DNA from: Kluyvera genomosp. 3
GTDB lineage: Bacteria > Pseudomonadota > Gammaproteobacteria > Enterobacterales > Enterobacteriaceae
Direction of reading: 5' to 3'
Length of the DNA stretch: 64,000 bases
Assembly (NCBI GenBank): GCA_002211745.1
Contig: CP022114.1
Coordinates: 1,426,001 to 1,490,000 of the forward strand
The position numbers were made by a program, and so were the translations under genes. Below the pieces are notes generated by a model. That model saw nothing but the letters and a program-made list of their open reading frames with translations. It was not told the origin of the DNA and did not search any database. Shown here in pieces: positions 44,108-55,345 of this stretch. Each line of letters starts with the position of its first letter. Position 1 is the first letter of the stretch.

Positions 44108-46103
44108 TTACTTCACCGCCTTTCCCTTCAGCAGTTTTCGAACCCACAAACGATTTGGATTCAGGCCTGCCAGCGTTTGCGCGTCCAACGGCAGCGGTTC
44201 ATTGCTCATCTGCGCCGCCAGCACTTCTGCGGTTAACGGCGCAGAGCATAGCCCTCGCGACCCAAGGCCGCCAAGCATAAACAGCTCGGGATAGATTGGC
44301 GCGGCACTTGCCGTCTCTGGACTTTCGTTCAGCGTGGCGTATTCGGCAAGCGTGGCGGCATAATCCGGCACGTTTCCGACCATCGGCAGATGATCGCGCG
44401 TGGCGCAGCGCACGCCGCAGCGGGCATCGTTAGCGCTGACATCAACCTCCTGCGGCCACGTCTGCTGTGGGAAACAGTCCAGCAGGCGCTGGCGGTTATG
44501 CTGCTGATCGTCCTCGTTGAAGGTCATCTCGCGCTGGCCGCGATGATAGCTGGCGCCGATACAGTGCTGCTGATTATTCGGATTCTGCGGCGTGAGATAG
44601 CCGTCGTAGCACAGCACCTGTTCAAGCTTTGAGAGATTTTCGGTGGTCGGAATATGGCTCACCTGGCCACCAACGGCGTATACCGGTAATGCTTCGGTTT
44701 GCGCGAACTGATTGATGTTGTGGCCGTTTGCCAGCACGACGCACGGGCGATGCTTGTCTCTCCGTCGCTGAATGCCAGCTGCCAGCCATCGTCCTGCCGG
44801 GTGAGGGTCGTCAGCGTTTTCCCCCAGTGCGCCTGTAACCCTTGCTGGCGCGCCAGTTCAAATGCGCCTGCGGTGAGTTGTGCCGGGCATAACCAACCGC
44901 CCAGCGGGTACTGAATCCCCCGCAGCCGGTCTCCAGGCCGATACTGGCTCGAGCCTCTTGCGCCGTGACCGCGCGGGCGATCTCTTCGGGCAGGCCCAGC
45001 GTCAGCATTTGGGCAATCTTCTGCGCGCTTTTTTCATCCCAGCCAAGCTGCGTGACGCCGCACCATTGATGGTCGAAGTCGATGGGTAGCGTATCGTACA
45101 GGCGACGAGCATAGAGATAGGCAGCGGGGAAGAACTGCGCCAGCGCCGCGTCGTGGGCGCTCAACAATGGATAGAGCGCCCCCTGGCGGTTGCCGGATGC
45201 GCCTAGTGCGGGTTCAGCATCGGCGCAGTAGAGCGTTACCGACCAGCCGCGGCGCAGCAGGGCAAGCGAGAGCAGGGCACTGGCGATGCCGCCGCCGATA
45301 ATCGCGGCTTCCCGTGCCTGGCTACCGCTACGCGCAAACCACGGCGTACGGGTGGCGTCGGGCTGGGGGCCATCATTTCACCGACCAGCATTTCGCGCTT
45401 ACGGCCAAAACCTTTGCTCTTGCGCATGGTGAATCCGGCTTCCTGTAGCCCACGACGCACAAAGCCCGCCGAGGTAAAGGTCGCCAGGGTGCCTCCCGGC
45501 GGGCGGTGCGAGCCATGGCGGCAAACAACGCGGGCGTCCACATATCCGGATTTTTGGCCGGAGCAAAGCCGTCGAGGAACCAGGCGTCTACCTGCTGATT
45601 GAAGGTATCGTCGAGCTTATCGGTCAGCTCATTGATATCGCCGAACCACAGGTCCAGCGTCACGCGCCCTTCATCGAGCAGCAGGCGATGACATCCCGCC
45701 AGCGGCAACGGCCACTGCGCCTGAAGCTGCTCTGCCCAGGGTGCCAGCTCCGGCCAGTGCTGGTGCGCCAGACGCAAATCGTCGGCCTTCAGCGGAAATT
45801 TTTCAAAACTGACGAAATGCAATCTTTGTAGCGTAGCGTCAGGATGCTGACGGCGGAATGCGTCAAAAGCTTGCCACAGCGTCAGGAAATTGAGGCCGGT
45901 GCCAAAGCCGCTTTCTGCTACCACGAAAAGTGGATGTGGGTGCAGGGGAAAGCGTACCTCTATCTGGTTACCCCGAGAAAAACGTAGCGGGTCTCCTCCA
46001 GACCGTTATCGTTGGAGAAATAGACGTCGTCAAAATCTCGGGAAACAGGTGTACCCTCACTGTTAAATTCGAGGTTGGCTGATTGTATGGCGTTTTGTTT
46101 CAC
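44108..46103 (-). CDS. mnmC: tRNA-modifying bifunctional enzyme MnmC, frameshifted
   Basis: MnmC finishes mnm5s2U at tRNA wobble positions. Its C-terminal FAD oxidoreductase removes the carboxymethyl group and its N-terminal methyltransferase adds a methyl. The GTG start at 46103 gives [20 protein letters not shown]. The SAM site [14 protein letters not shown] lies in the first part, and the FAD motif [15 protein letters not shown] in the second. Five bases are missing (near 45970, 45492, 45377, 44928 and 44753). The restored length is about 666 residues against 668 in E. coli. Confidence 0.94.
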
Positions 46104-46180
46104 GTAAGTTACTCGCGCGGCAAGGAGTCTGCCGATCTTAACGATGAGCGTCCGCAGGCGCAAATTTCTGCATAAATTTG

Positions 46181-46213
46181 CTGATCGGACTTGTTCGGCG
46201 TACAAGTGTACGC
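46181..46213 (+). promoter_or_regulatory. FadR activator site and FabR operator upstream of fabB
   Basis: CTGATCGGACTTGTTCG (46181-46197) matches the FadR site through which FadR activates fabB. Right after it GCGTACA-AG-TGTACGC (46198-46213) is the FabR palindrome, which represses fabB when unsaturated acyl products are plentiful. The arrangement equals that of E. coli and sits about 50 nt before the start codon. Confidence 0.82.
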
Positions 46214-46263
46214 TATCTTGCGACTCGAAACTTTAAAATAGTGATGACTTACAGAGGTATTGA

Positions 46264-47473
46264 ATGAAACGTGCAGTGATTACTGGCCTGGGCATCGTTT
46301 CCAGCATCGGTAGCAACCAGCAGGAAGTCCTGGCATCTCTGCGTGAAGGACGCTCGGGATCACTTTCTCTCAAGAGTTCAAAGATTCTGGATGCGTAGCC
46401 ACGTCTGGGGTAACGTCAAACTGGACACCACGGGTCTGATCGACCGTAAAGTGGTCCGTTTCATGAACGATGCCTCTATCTATGCTTATCTCTCCATGCA
46501 GCAGGCGGTTGAAGACGCTGGCCTGAAAGCAGAAGAGTATCAGAACAACCCGCGCGTGGGCCTGATTGCCGGTTCCGGCGGTTCCTCCCGTGCGCAGGTA
46601 TTTGGCGCAGACGCGATGCGCAGCCCGCGCGGCCTGAAAGCGGTTGGCCCGTACGTGGTCACCAAAGCGATGGGTTCTGCGGTTTCCGCGTGCCTCGCAA
46701 CCCCGTTCAAAATCCACGGTGTGAACTACTCTATCAGCTCTGCTTGCGCCACTTCCGCGCACTGCATCGGTAATGCGGTAGAACAGATTCAACTGGGCAA
46801 ACAGGACATCGTGTTTGCTGGCGGCGGTGAAGAACTGGGCTGGGAAATGGCCTGTGAGTTCGACGCGATGGGCGCACTGTCCACCAAATACAACGAAACC
46901 CCAGAAAAAGCCTCCCGTACCTATGACGCGCATCGTGATGGTTTCATCATCGCAGGCGGCGGCGGTATGGTTGTGGTTGAAGAACTGGAACACGCGCTGG
47001 CACGTGGCGCGCATATCTATGCAGAAATCGTTGGCTACGGCGCAACCTCCGATGGCGCAGACATGGTTGCTCCATCCGGTGAAGGCGCGGTGCGCTGCAT
47101 GAAGATGGCGATGCACGGCGTTGACACCCCGATCGACTACCTGAACTCTCACGGTACCTCCACTCCGGTAGGCGACGTGAAAGAACTGGGCGCTATCCGT
47201 GAAGTGTTTGGCGACAACAGCCCGGCTATCTCCGCAACGAAAGCGATGACCGGTCACTCTCTGGGCGCCGCTGGCGTACAGGAAGCGATCTACTCTCTGC
47301 TGATGCTGGAACACGGCTTTATCGCTCCGAGCATCAACATTGACGAGATGGACGAGCAGGCGGCTGGCCTGAACATCGTCACGGAACCGACCGATCGCAA
47401 ACTGACCACCGTGATGTCCAACAGCTTCGGCTTTGGCGGCACCAACGCCACGCTGGTGATGCGTAAGCTGTAA
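46264..47473 (+). CDS. fabB: 3-oxoacyl-ACP synthase I FabB, frameshifted
   Basis: FabB elongates acyl-ACP and is essential for unsaturated fatty acid synthesis. The start [20 protein letters not shown] breaks at about 46356 (TCGGGATC for TCGGGGATC) and again near 46385, then continues [19 protein letters not shown]. The active-site Cys lies in [12 protein letters not shown], and His residues in HGTSTPVGD and TGHSLGAAG. The restored length is about 403 residues. Being essential, it cannot really be disrupted. A strong terminator follows. Confidence 0.96.
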
Positions 47474-47489
47474 TTTTACGGCGGATGAG

Positions 47490-47517
47490 AAAAAGGAGCC
47501 TTCTGGCTCCTTTTTTT
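47490..47517 (+). terminator. Terminator after fabB
   Basis: AAAAAGGAGCC (47490-47500), loop TTCT, GGCTCCTTTTT (47505-47515) and more T. It is a strong Rho-independent terminator, left whole by the IS element that begins just after it. Confidence 0.92.
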
Positions 47518-47524
47518 ATCCCTG

Positions 47525-48150
47525 CATAAACACCACCTCCTATGGAGGTGGTCAGCAACAGGTTGGCTCTGCCAGTAATGCTACTCATGGGAAAATCCGA
47601 ATCTGTTATCCCCATAACTGATAAGGATTTAACCATGAGTAGGTTCCAGAAAGCATCTCATGTGCTTTGGTGTTGTCAATATCATATCGTTTGGACACCC
47701 AAGTACCGATTTCGCATCCTGAAGAACAATATTGGTAAAGAGGTCTATAAACAGATAAGGATCTCAAGCGAACAGCTCGGTATAGAAGTGGTGGAGCTGA
47801 ATGTCCAGATAGATCATGTTCATTTGTTGGTAAAAGTACCGCCGCGGCTTTCAATTTCACATGTAATAGGTCATTTAAAGGGTAAAACGGCACTTCGATT
47901 GTTCAGTAAATTTCCCTATTTGCGGAAGAACAAGTTATGGGGAAATCATTTTTGGGCACGGGTTACTGTGTGGATACCGTAGGTATAAACGAAGAAATGA
48001 TCAGAAAGTACGTTAAGTATCAGGAAAAACATGAAGTTGAAGAGAGCCAGCTTTCACTAAAAGAAGTGTGAAGGAAGGCTCTCAGAGTCTGGACTCAGTA
48101 CGCCCCTATGGGGCGTTATCAATGCCACCTGCTAGGCAGGTGGTTTTTTA
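47525..48150 (+). mobile_element. IS200-like insertion sequence (IS200/IS605 family, tnpA only)
   Basis: An element of about 0.62 kb with a single Y1 transposase and no terminal inverted repeats, but with imperfect-palindrome hairpins near each end: ACCACCTCC-TAT-GGAGGTGGT (47532-47552) and CCACCTGC-TAG-GCAGGTGG (48125-48143). Such subterminal hairpins are what TnpA binds. There is no tnpB. Exact ends cannot be set from one copy. It is placed in the fabB-yfcJ gap, 3' of the fabB terminator, where it should do no harm. Confidence 0.85.
47635..48071 (+). CDS. tnpA: IS200-type Y1 transposase TnpA, frameshifted
   Basis: A HUH/Y1 single-strand transposase. The start ATG at 47635 has AAGGATTT upstream. 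The HUH motif is in NVQIDHVHLLVKVPP, and the catalytic Tyr lies in the C-terminal helix (EEMIRKYVKYQEK). One G is missing near 47962 (CACGGGTTAC for CACGGGGTTAC), which joins LWGNHFWARGYCVDTVG. The restored length is about 145 residues, near the family's usual 150. If the loss is a read error, the element may be active. Confidence 0.9.
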
Positions 48151-48311
48151 CGCGTTGACAACGGCCTGAAAGAACAGGCAAACTCGCGGCTCAACATTAT
48201 CATCATGATAATGCGTAAGCGTTTAACGTCATCCGACGCACCTTAATCCTGATCGCCAGGTAGAGGGGCGTGGCTACAGATCCTCGCCTTACTCAGCATT
48301 CGGAGTAAAGC

Positions 48312-49482
48312 ATGACCGCAGTAACTCAAACTGAAAGTACTTCTTCATCCAACGTGCCGCTTTTTCGCATCGCGTTCGCGGTGTTTTTGACCTATTTAAC
48401 CGTCGGTATTCCGCTGCCGGTCATTCCGCTATTTGTTCACCAGGAACTGGGCTACGGTAACACCATGGTGGGTATCGCCGTCGGCATCCAGTTTTTCGCC
48501 ACGGTATTAACCCGTGGCTACGCCGGGCGTCTTGCCGATCAGTACGGCGGCAAGCGTTCTGCCCTGCAGGGCATGTTTGCCTGTGCCTTTGCCGGGCGGC
48601 GTGGCTTGGCGCGGCGCTGTTGCCGATGGATACGATGGTCAAATTTGGCCTGTTGATTGTCGGGCGCTTAATTCTTGGCTTCGGTGAAAGCCAATTGCTG
48701 ACCGGCACGCTCACCTGGGGATGGGGCTGGTTGGCCCGAAGCGTTCCGGTAAAGTGATGTCGTGGAACGGGATGGCGATTTTTGGCGCGCTGGCGGCCGG
48801 TGCGCCGTTGGGGCTGTATATCAACAGCCGCTATGGCTTTGCCGTGCTGGCTGGCGTCACGATGGCGTTGCCTTTGCTGGCCTGGGCCTTTAACGGCTCG
48901 GTGCGTAAGGTGGCGGCGATGGCCGGGGAACGTCCGTCGCTGTTCAGCGTGATTGGCCTTATCTGGAAACCGGGCTTGGGGCTGGCGCTACAGGGCGTGG
49001 GCTTTGCGGTGATTGGCACTTTCGTCTCACTGTACTTTGTCAGCAAAGGCTGGTCGATGGCGGGCTTCACCCTGACGGCCTTCGGTGGCACCTTTGTGTT
49101 GGTGCGCATTTTGTTTGGCTGGATGCCTGACCGCTTTGGCGGCGTGAAGGTGGCGGTCGGCTCACTGCTGGTGGAAACCGTTGGTCTGTTGCTGCTGTGG
49201 CTGGCGCCCGACGCATGGTATGCGCTGGCCGGCGCGGCTTTAACCGGGGCCGGTTGTTCGCTGATCTTCCCGGCGCTGGGGTGGAAGTGGTTAAGCGCGT
49301 GCCGCAGCAGGTACGTGGGACGGCGCTCGGTGGCTATGCCGCGTTCCAGGACATCGCGCTCGGCGTCTCCGGGCCGCTGGCGGCATGCTGGCAACCTCGT
49401 TCGGCTATGCGTCCGTGTTTCTCGGCGGGCCATTGCCGCCATACTGGGAATTGGCGTCACGCTGTGGTCGTTCCGCAAATAG
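48312..49482 (+). CDS. yfcJ: MFS transporter YfcJ, frameshifted
   Basis: A 12-helix major facilitator orthologous to E. coli YfcJ, which lies after fabB there too. The N-terminal part has [19 protein letters not shown] and [14 protein letters not shown], the MFS loop 2-3 motif. Five bases are missing (near 48596, 48718, 49279, 49382 and 49432); restored it ends [15 protein letters not shown] with about 391 residues against 392 in E. coli. The substrate is unknown. Confidence 0.92.
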
Positions 49483-49485
49483 CGT

Positions 49486-50253
49486 TTATCGGCTGGCTCT
49501 TCGCACCTGCGAGCCGGTCGTCGCTTTGCGCGGCAGAAAATATTTCACCTGGAACTCGAACATGTTGGTGTAGAGAATGGAGTAATCGATAGGGTTTTGC
49601 TGCTCATCGACGGCCTGAGTCTGCATCCTGACTATCGGATCCAGCGCACTAATGTGCAGGAGCTGCGCTACCTCTGGCGACGGCAAAATCGGCTGGATAG
49701 ATTCATAACAACCCATAATTTTCACCCCACACTCATTCTCGATATAGGCAAATTTGGAGTTCTTCATGTGGGCGATCGTCAGGTCGGGAAAACGGCTGGC
49801 GGAAAGCCAGGTTTCCTCCACCTGCATGGCGATATTGTCGATAAAGCGCAGCCGTTTGGCGTAATAAACGGGTTCGCCGTGGCTGACTCTCAGACTGGTG
49901 GCGATATCGTCCGATGCGCGCTGAAGCTCAAACTTCAGGATCTGACTCGTGGGTGTTTTACCTTCATTGCGGGCAATTTCAGTAAAGCTGTCGAGGTGCG
50001 TCAGCGACGCCTGAAAATGTTTGTTCCGCAGGTAGGTTCCCGAACCGTGCCGCCGTTCAATCATCCCTTCCTCTTCCAGCGTTTTTAACGCCTTGCGTAA
50101 GGTATTGCGCGAAACATCATAAAGTGCCGCCAGCTGTTTTTCCGAGGGAGAAGATCGCCCACATTGTAGATTGAGCTGTTTAATCTGTTTTTCAGCAAAT
50201 TTATGATGTTCTGATATACCACTTTTGAACCTCCTTAAATCCTTTTTAAACAA
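49486..50253 (-). CDS. GntR-family (HutC/UTRA) transcriptional regulator
   Basis: A 255-residue protein with an N-terminal winged helix ([20 protein letters not shown], then [13 protein letters not shown]) and a C-terminal UTRA ligand domain ([15 protein letters not shown], and a strand near [12 protein letters not shown]). It is divergent from a PTS EIIC gene 234 nt away, so it probably controls that gene in response to a sugar phosphate. Neither gene lies at this site in E. coli K-12, where yfcJ is next to flk. Intact. Confidence 0.88.
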   Translation of the reverse strand: MFKKDLRRFKSGISEHHKFAEKQIKQLNLQCGRSSPSEKQLAALYDVSRNTLRKALKTLEEEGMIERRHGSGTYLRNKHFQASLTHLDSFTEIARNEGKTPTSQILKFELQRASDDIATSLRVSHGEPVYYAKRLRFIDNIAMQVEETWLSASRFPDLTIAHMKNSKFAYIENECGVKIMGCYESIQPILPSPEVAQLLHISALDPIVRMQTQAVDEQQNPIDYSILYTNMFEFQVKYFLPRKATTGSQVRRASR

Positions 50254-50487
50254 CTGGTTATAAAATCACTTTGGCGACGACGGGCCAACACGTTCATCTA
50301 TTTCCCGATTATTGAACAACTTAGGCATGGTTAACTGTGATCGAAATACGGGTTACGAAAATTAACAATAATTAAAGTGATCGTCAATTAATGACCTTTT
50401 TACCAATATTCTCGCCAGATATGAGAAATGGTGCAGTTATTAAATGAATTATGCCTAATCATTTTATTTTAAATTTAAGGGTTCACT

Positions 50488-51816
50488 ATGGGTTTAATGA
50501 ATTCATTTGAACGAGGGATGGAAAAAATCCTTGTTCCGGTTGCGATAAAATTGAATTCGCAGATACACGTTTCGGCTATTCGGGATGCTTTTATTTTGTC
50601 ATTCCCGATAGTCATGGCCAGCTCGCTGATTATCCTTATCAATTTTGCTATTCTCTCGCCGGATGGTTTTATCGCCAGTATTTTACATTTAGGCACCTTA
50701 TTCCCTAATCTGGCCGACGCGCAGCAAATTTTTACGCCGGTGATGAACGGTTCGGTCAATATTATGGCTGTGCTGATTACTTTCCTCGTGGCGCGCAATA
50801 TGGCGATCAGCTATCAGCAGGATGACCTGCTGTGCGGCCTGACGGCAATTGGCGCGTTCTTCGTGGTGTATACTCCGTATGTGATTATTGACGGCCAGGC
50901 CTATCTCACCACCAAATATCTCGGGCCTCAGGGGCTGTTTGTGGCGGTGATAGTGGCGCTGATTTCCAGCGAAATATTCTGTCGTCTGGCCCGAAACCCG
51001 AAGGTGGCTATCACGATGCCGGACGCGGTACCGCCGGCGGTGGCGCGCTCTTTTAAGGTGCTATTACCTATCTTTTTCGTGATGATCTTCTTCTCGGTGT
51101 TGAACTACCTGCTATCAAAAATCTCGCCAAACGGGCTGAACGATCTTATCTACACCCTGATTCAGGCGCCGCTGAAGGATATGGGCACCAATATCTTTAC
51201 CGTGTTGATTCTCGGGCTGGTGGCTAACTTCCTGTGGATCCTCGGTATTCATGGGCCGAATACGGTTGCCGCCATTCGCGAAACCATTTTCTCAGAAGCG
51301 AACCTGGAGAACCTGTCGTATGCCGCCTCCCACGGTTCAACCTGGGGTGCGCCGTATCCGATTACCTGGACCGGCATCAACGATGCCTTCGCCAACTGCG
51401 GCGGCTCCGGGATGACGCTGGGCTTGCTGCTGGCCATTTTTATCGCCTCTCGCCGGAAGGACTACCGCGACTTAGCGAAAATGGCCTTTGTGCCAGGCCT
51501 GTTCAACATTAACGAACCGGTGATGTTCGGCCTGCCGATCGTACTGAACCCGATTCTGGTGATCCCGTTTATTCTGGTGCCGTTCGTCAACTCACTGATT
51601 GGCTATTTCTTTATCACGCTGGAGATTATTCCGCCGATAGCCTATGCGGTACCGTGGACGACGCCGGGGCCGCTGATCGCCTTCTTCGGCACCGGCGGCA
51701 ACTGGATGGCGCTATTTGTTGGCGTATTGTGTCTGGTGGTGGCGACGCTTATCTATCTGCCGTTCGTGATTGCCGCGAATAAAGTGAATATGTCAGCAGC
51801 AGAACAGAATACATAA
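50488..51816 (+). CDS. PTS sugar permease EIIC (lactose/cellobiose family)
   Basis: A 442-residue membrane protein of the EIIC lactose/cellobiose/chitobiose family. Signatures are LGIHGPNTVAAIRETIF near the sugar site and PGLFNINEPVMFGLPIVLNP, the conserved Glu-containing loop. The start ATG at 50488 has TTAAGGG upstream. No EIIA or EIIB gene is in the neighbourhood, so it must borrow them from another PTS. Intact. The divergent GntR regulator is its likely controller. Confidence 0.92.
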   Translation: MGLMNSFERGMEKILVPVAIKLNSQIHVSAIRDAFILSFPIVMASSLIILINFAILSPDGFIASILHLGTLFPNLADAQQIFTPVMNGSVNIMAVLITFLVARNMAISYQQDDLLCGLTAIGAFFVVYTPYVIIDGQAYLTTKYLGPQGLFVAVIVALISSEIFCRLARNPKVAITMPDAVPPAVARSFKVLLPIFFVMIFFSVLNYLLSKISPNGLNDLIYTLIQAPLKDMGTNIFTVLILGLVANFLWILGIHGPNTVAAIRETIFSEANLENLSYAASHGSTWGAPYPITWTGINDAFANCGGSGMTLGLLLAIFIASRRKDYRDLAKMAFVPGLFNINEPVMFGLPIVLNPILVIPFILVPFVNSLIGYFFITLEIIPPIAYAVPWTTPGPLIAFFGTGGNWMALFVGVLCLVVATLIYLPFVIAANKVNMSAAEQNT

Positions 51817-51911
51817 CGTCCTGGTGTGGATATTCCTTCGCTCTGCAATAGCCGCCGCGGAGTGGGGATTATAAGGGGAAGTGATGCTCTGGCTGGCAAT
51901 ATTATTCCGAT

Positions 51912-51956
51912 AACCCTGGGACGTGAGTCAATTCAGACGTCACGACCTGGGTTTTT
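51912..51956 (+). terminator. Probable terminator after the EIIC gene
   Basis: An imperfect inverted repeat (AACCCTGGGACGTGA and TCACGACCTGGGTT) with a 13-nt loop is followed by TTTTT. Pairing is interrupted, so the call is moderate. Confidence 0.5.
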
Positions 51957-52016
51957 AATTTTCGGAAGAGGAATCTTCTTGCTGACCACCATAAGGCGGA
52001 GAGGAGGGCGCTGAAC

Positions 52017-53032
52017 TTACAGCACCAGCCACAGTAGCATCGCGACGACAATCAACACCACGAAAGCCAGGCCCGGGCGCGCCGACAACGATTTCAGCGT
52101 GTTGATGGCCGGGGCAAATGGCGCATAAATGGGCTGAAGATCGCGCGCTTCCAGGGTATGGGCGTGGGCCACGCGCTCGCGCTCGATACGTTTAAGGAAC
52201 AGCAGATTCAGCAACTCCTGTACCTGCACCTGGGTCAGCACCGTCTGCGGGGTGGCGTTCCAGTTTTGCTGGGCGAAATCGCGAAGCGCTTGTCCTTCCT
52301 GCGGCTCCAGCGGTTGTTTGAGCGCTGCCTGCAAAACGTTGAGCGTTGGGGCGGGATGCGTGCTGAGGGTCAGGCGCGCCTGCAGTAGCGTGACCAGCGC
52401 GTTAAAGTGTTTCGCGGGTAACGGGTCGCCGGACTTCACGCCGGAAAGCTCAAGCAGCGACTGCCAGATCAGCTTGGTAGAGTCGCCAGTGGCGGCGGAA
52501 ACCTTGGTCACCAGCTGATTCAGGGTATTGTGCTCGGCAGGCAGCAGGGGCGATCGGTCGCCGGGCGCTGCTGAGGCTGCGGAATAGAAAGCTGCCCTTG
52601 TTGAAGCAACTGCAGGACGTTTTTCAACTGCTGCGGCGTCAATTGGCTGAGGGCCGTTTGCCCGTACTGTTGACGGATATAGTCGCTGACGGCCTGGCGA
52701 TTATTGCCCTGATTCAGCAGTTCAGTCAGTTGCGACAGCGTCTGGCGCGTGCTGAGCTTTTGTTCGGCAGTACCAATACGTTGATTCAGATTCTGCTCAG
52801 CGGCAGGAAAGTGGCGCGCCAGCAGCGGCGTGTCGTTTTTCAGCCCCAGATCGTGTTTTACGCCCGCCCAAACCTCAGCATTCTGCTGCGAGGTCATCGC
52901 GATTAAGCGCGTGATCAGTCGTTCCAGCACCGTGCGTTGCTGGGTACTAAGCGGCTGTTCTCCGGCAGGAGAGAGCTGAGTGGGGCCTGTCCCCGGAGGG
53001 CGCGCGGGCATACCTGAAATGGGTTGCGTCAT
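52017..53032 (-). CDS. flk: Flagellar regulator Flk, frameshifted
   Basis: Flk is a tail-anchored inner-membrane protein first found to couple P- and L-ring assembly with the flagellar secretion switch. The start MTQPISGMPARPPG and PLSTQQRTVLERLI agree with E. coli Flk. One base is missing near 52516, which joins PQPQQRPATDRP to LPAEHN and LVTKVSAATGDSTKLIWQSL. A C-terminal anchor helix (LAFVVLIVVAMLLWLVL) ends the protein. The restored length is about 338 residues. It is transcribed divergently from pdxB. Confidence 0.9.
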
Positions 53033-53140
53033 GATTGATCCTTTCCAAACCGAATACTGATGCCCGGCGCAAGTATGCCTGGCGGCCAGATTATGGCACA
53101 CTTCCCCGGTTTACTCTCGTTCTCAGACAGGTACTGAACC

Positions 53141-54268
53141 GTGAAAATCCTCGTTGATGAAAATATGCCCTACGCCCGCGAACTTTTTAGCCGTTTGGGT
53201 GAGGTTAAGGCTGTCCCCGGCCGCCCGATCCCGACCGAGGCGTTAACCGATGCCGATGCGCTGATGGTCCGCTCGGTGACAAAGGTGAATGAAGCGCTGC
53301 TGGGCGATAAGGCGATTAAGTTCGTTGGCACCGCGACGGCGGGCACCGATCACGTCGATCAGGCGTGGCTGGAACAGGCAGGGATTGGTTTCTCCGCCGC
53401 ACCGGGGTGTAACGCGATTGCTGTCGTTGAGTACGTATTTTCTGCGCTGTTGATGCTGGCCGAGCGCGACGGTTTTGCGCTGGCCGACCGCACCGTGGGT
53501 ATTGTTGGTGTGGGTAACGTAGGCGGACGCCTGCAAAAACGGCTGGAAGCCCTGGGCATCAAAACGCTGCTCTGCGATCCGCCACGCGCCGACAACGGCG
53601 AAGAGGGCGATTTCCGTTCGTTGGACGAGCTGGTGGCGCAGGCCGACGTGCTGACTTTCCACACGCCGCTGTATAAAGATGGTCCGTATAAGTCGCTGCA
53701 CCTGGCCGACGAAGCGCTGATTGCCAGCCTGAAGCCGGGCGCTATTCTGATCAACGCTTGCCGTGGCCCGGTGGTGGATAACGCCGCGCTGCTGAAATGC
53801 CTGAACGCCGGGCAGCAGCTGAGCGTGGTGCTCGACGTCTGGGAGCCGGAGCCGGATCTCAACCTGGCGCTGCTGGATAAAGTCGACCTCGGCACTTCGC
53901 ATATTGCGGGCTACACCCTGGAAGGGAAAGCGCGTGGCACCACCCAGGTGTTTGAAGCCTATAGCCAGTTTATCGGTCAGCCGCAGGAAGTGGCGCTCTC
54001 GTCACTGCTGCCCGTGCCGGAATTCGGACGGATTAGCCTGCACGGCCCCCTCGATCAGCCTACGCTGAAAAGACTGGTGCATTTGGTGTATGATGTGCGC
54101 CGCGATGACGCGCCGCTGCGGAAAGTGGCGGGGATCCCGGGCGAATTCGACAAGCTGCGCAAAAATTACCTTGAGCGTCGCGAATGGTCATCGCTGACCG
54201 TCGAGTGTGATGACGCCGACGCAGCCGCGCTGCTGCAAAAACTCGGGTTTAACGCCGTACACTGTTAA
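53141..54268 (+). CDS. pdxB: Erythronate-4-phosphate dehydrogenase PdxB
   Basis: PdxB catalyses the second step of pyridoxal phosphate synthesis. GTG start at 53141 ([16 protein letters not shown]). D-2-hydroxyacid dehydrogenase features: the NAD motif [13 protein letters not shown] and the catalytic region [12 protein letters not shown], then [15 protein letters not shown] with the catalytic His. A family-specific C-terminal dimerisation domain follows. 375 residues, intact. A terminator follows. Confidence 0.97.
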   Translation: MKILVDENMPYARELFSRLGEVKAVPGRPIPTEALTDADALMVRSVTKVNEALLGDKAIKFVGTATAGTDHVDQAWLEQAGIGFSAAPGCNAIAVVEYVFSALLMLAERDGFALADRTVGIVGVGNVGGRLQKRLEALGIKTLLCDPPRADNGEEGDFRSLDELVAQADVLTFHTPLYKDGPYKSLHLADEALIASLKPGAILINACRGPVVDNAALLKCLNAGQQLSVVLDVWEPEPDLNLALLDKVDLGTSHIAGYTLEGKARGTTQVFEAYSQFIGQPQEVALSSLLPVPEFGRISLHGPLDQPTLKRLVHLVYDVRRDDAPLRKVAGIPGEFDKLRKNYLERREWSSLTVECDDADAAALLQKLGFNAVHC

Positions 54269-54282
54269 TGTCTTCTTAATGC

Positions 54283-54316
54283 CTCTGCCGGATACTCCGG
54301 CAGAGCCGCTTTTTTT
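54283..54316 (+). terminator. Terminator after pdxB
   Basis: Perfect 9-bp stem (CTCTGCCGG at 54283-54291, CCGGCAGAG at 54297-54305), loop ATACT, followed by CCGCTTTTTTT. It lies 15 nt before the usg start, so downstream genes may depend on readthrough. Confidence 0.9.
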
Positions 54317-54331
54317 CTGGAGTAAATCACC

Positions 54332-55345
54332 ATGTCTGAAGGCTGGAATATTGCCATCCTGGGCGCAACCGGCGCCGTAGGCGAAGCCCTGCTTGAAACC
54401 CTTGCTGAACGTCAGTTCCCGGTGGGTGATATCTACGCGCTGGCGCGCACCGACAGCGCGGGCGAACATCTGCGTTTTAACGGTAAATCGGTAAGAGTGC
54501 AGGATGCGGCGGAGTTTGACTGGACGCAGGCGCAGCTGGCGTTCTTCGCGGCTGGCGTGGAAGCCAGCGCCACCTACGTTGAAGAGGCCACTAACGCCGG
54601 CTGTCTGGTTATCGATCTTAGCGGCCTGTTTGCGCTGGAGCCGGACGTACCGCTGGTGGTGCCGGAGGTGAACCCATTTGTGCTGGCCGATTATCGCAAC
54701 CGTAATGTGATTGCGGTGGCGGACAGCCAGACCAGCCAACTTTTGGCAGCGCTGAAGCCGCTGATTGATGACGGCGGCCTGTCGCGCATCAACGTGACCA
54801 GCCTGATCTCCGCCTCGGCGCACGGTAAAAAAGCCGTCGATGCGCTGGCCGGGCAGAGCGCCAAGCTGTTGAACGGTATTCCAATCGATGAAGATGATTT
54901 CTTTGGCCGCCAGCTGGCGTTCAACATGCTGCCGATGCTGCCGGATCGTGAAGGCGCGGTGAGCGACGAACGTCGCATTGTTGATCAGGTGCGTAAAATC
55001 ATGCAGGACGACGCTCTGATGATCTCCGCCAGCTGCATTCAGTCGCCGGTGTTCTACGGTCATGCGCAGATGGTGACGTTTGAAGCCATGCGTCCGCTGT
55101 CGGCGGAAGAAGCGCGAGACGCCTTTGCGCGCGGCGAAGATATTGTGCTGTCAGAAGAGCGCGAATTCCCGACTCAGGTCGGTGATGCCACCGGTAGCGC
55201 CCATCTGTCCGTGGGCTGTGTGCGTAACGATTACGGCATGCCGGAGCAGGTTCAGTTCTGGTCGGTGGCGGATAACGTTCGCTTTGGCGGCGCGCTGATG
55301 GCGGTGAAAATCGCCGAGAAACTGGTGCAGGAGTATCTGTACTGA
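54332..55345 (+). CDS. usg: USG-1, aspartate-semialdehyde dehydrogenase-like protein
   Basis: Intact 337-residue protein of the semialdehyde dehydrogenase fold, with the NAD(P) motif [16 protein letters not shown]. In the region that holds the catalytic Cys in true Asd enzymes no matching Cys is apparent ([19 protein letters not shown]). The function of USG-1 in E. coli is unknown. The TGA overlaps the truA ATG (ATGA-type coupling), as in E. coli. Confidence 0.93.
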   Translation: MSEGWNIAILGATGAVGEALLETLAERQFPVGDIYALARTDSAGEHLRFNGKSVRVQDAAEFDWTQAQLAFFAAGVEASATYVEEATNAGCLVIDLSGLFALEPDVPLVVPEVNPFVLADYRNRNVIAVADSQTSQLLAALKPLIDDGGLSRINVTSLISASAHGKKAVDALAGQSAKLLNGIPIDEDDFFGRQLAFNMLPMLPDREGAVSDERRIVDQVRKIMQDDALMISASCIQSPVFYGHAQMVTFEAMRPLSAEEARDAFARGEDIVLSEEREFPTQVGDATGSAHLSVGCVRNDYGMPEQVQFWSVADNVRFGGALMAVKIAEKLVQEYLY

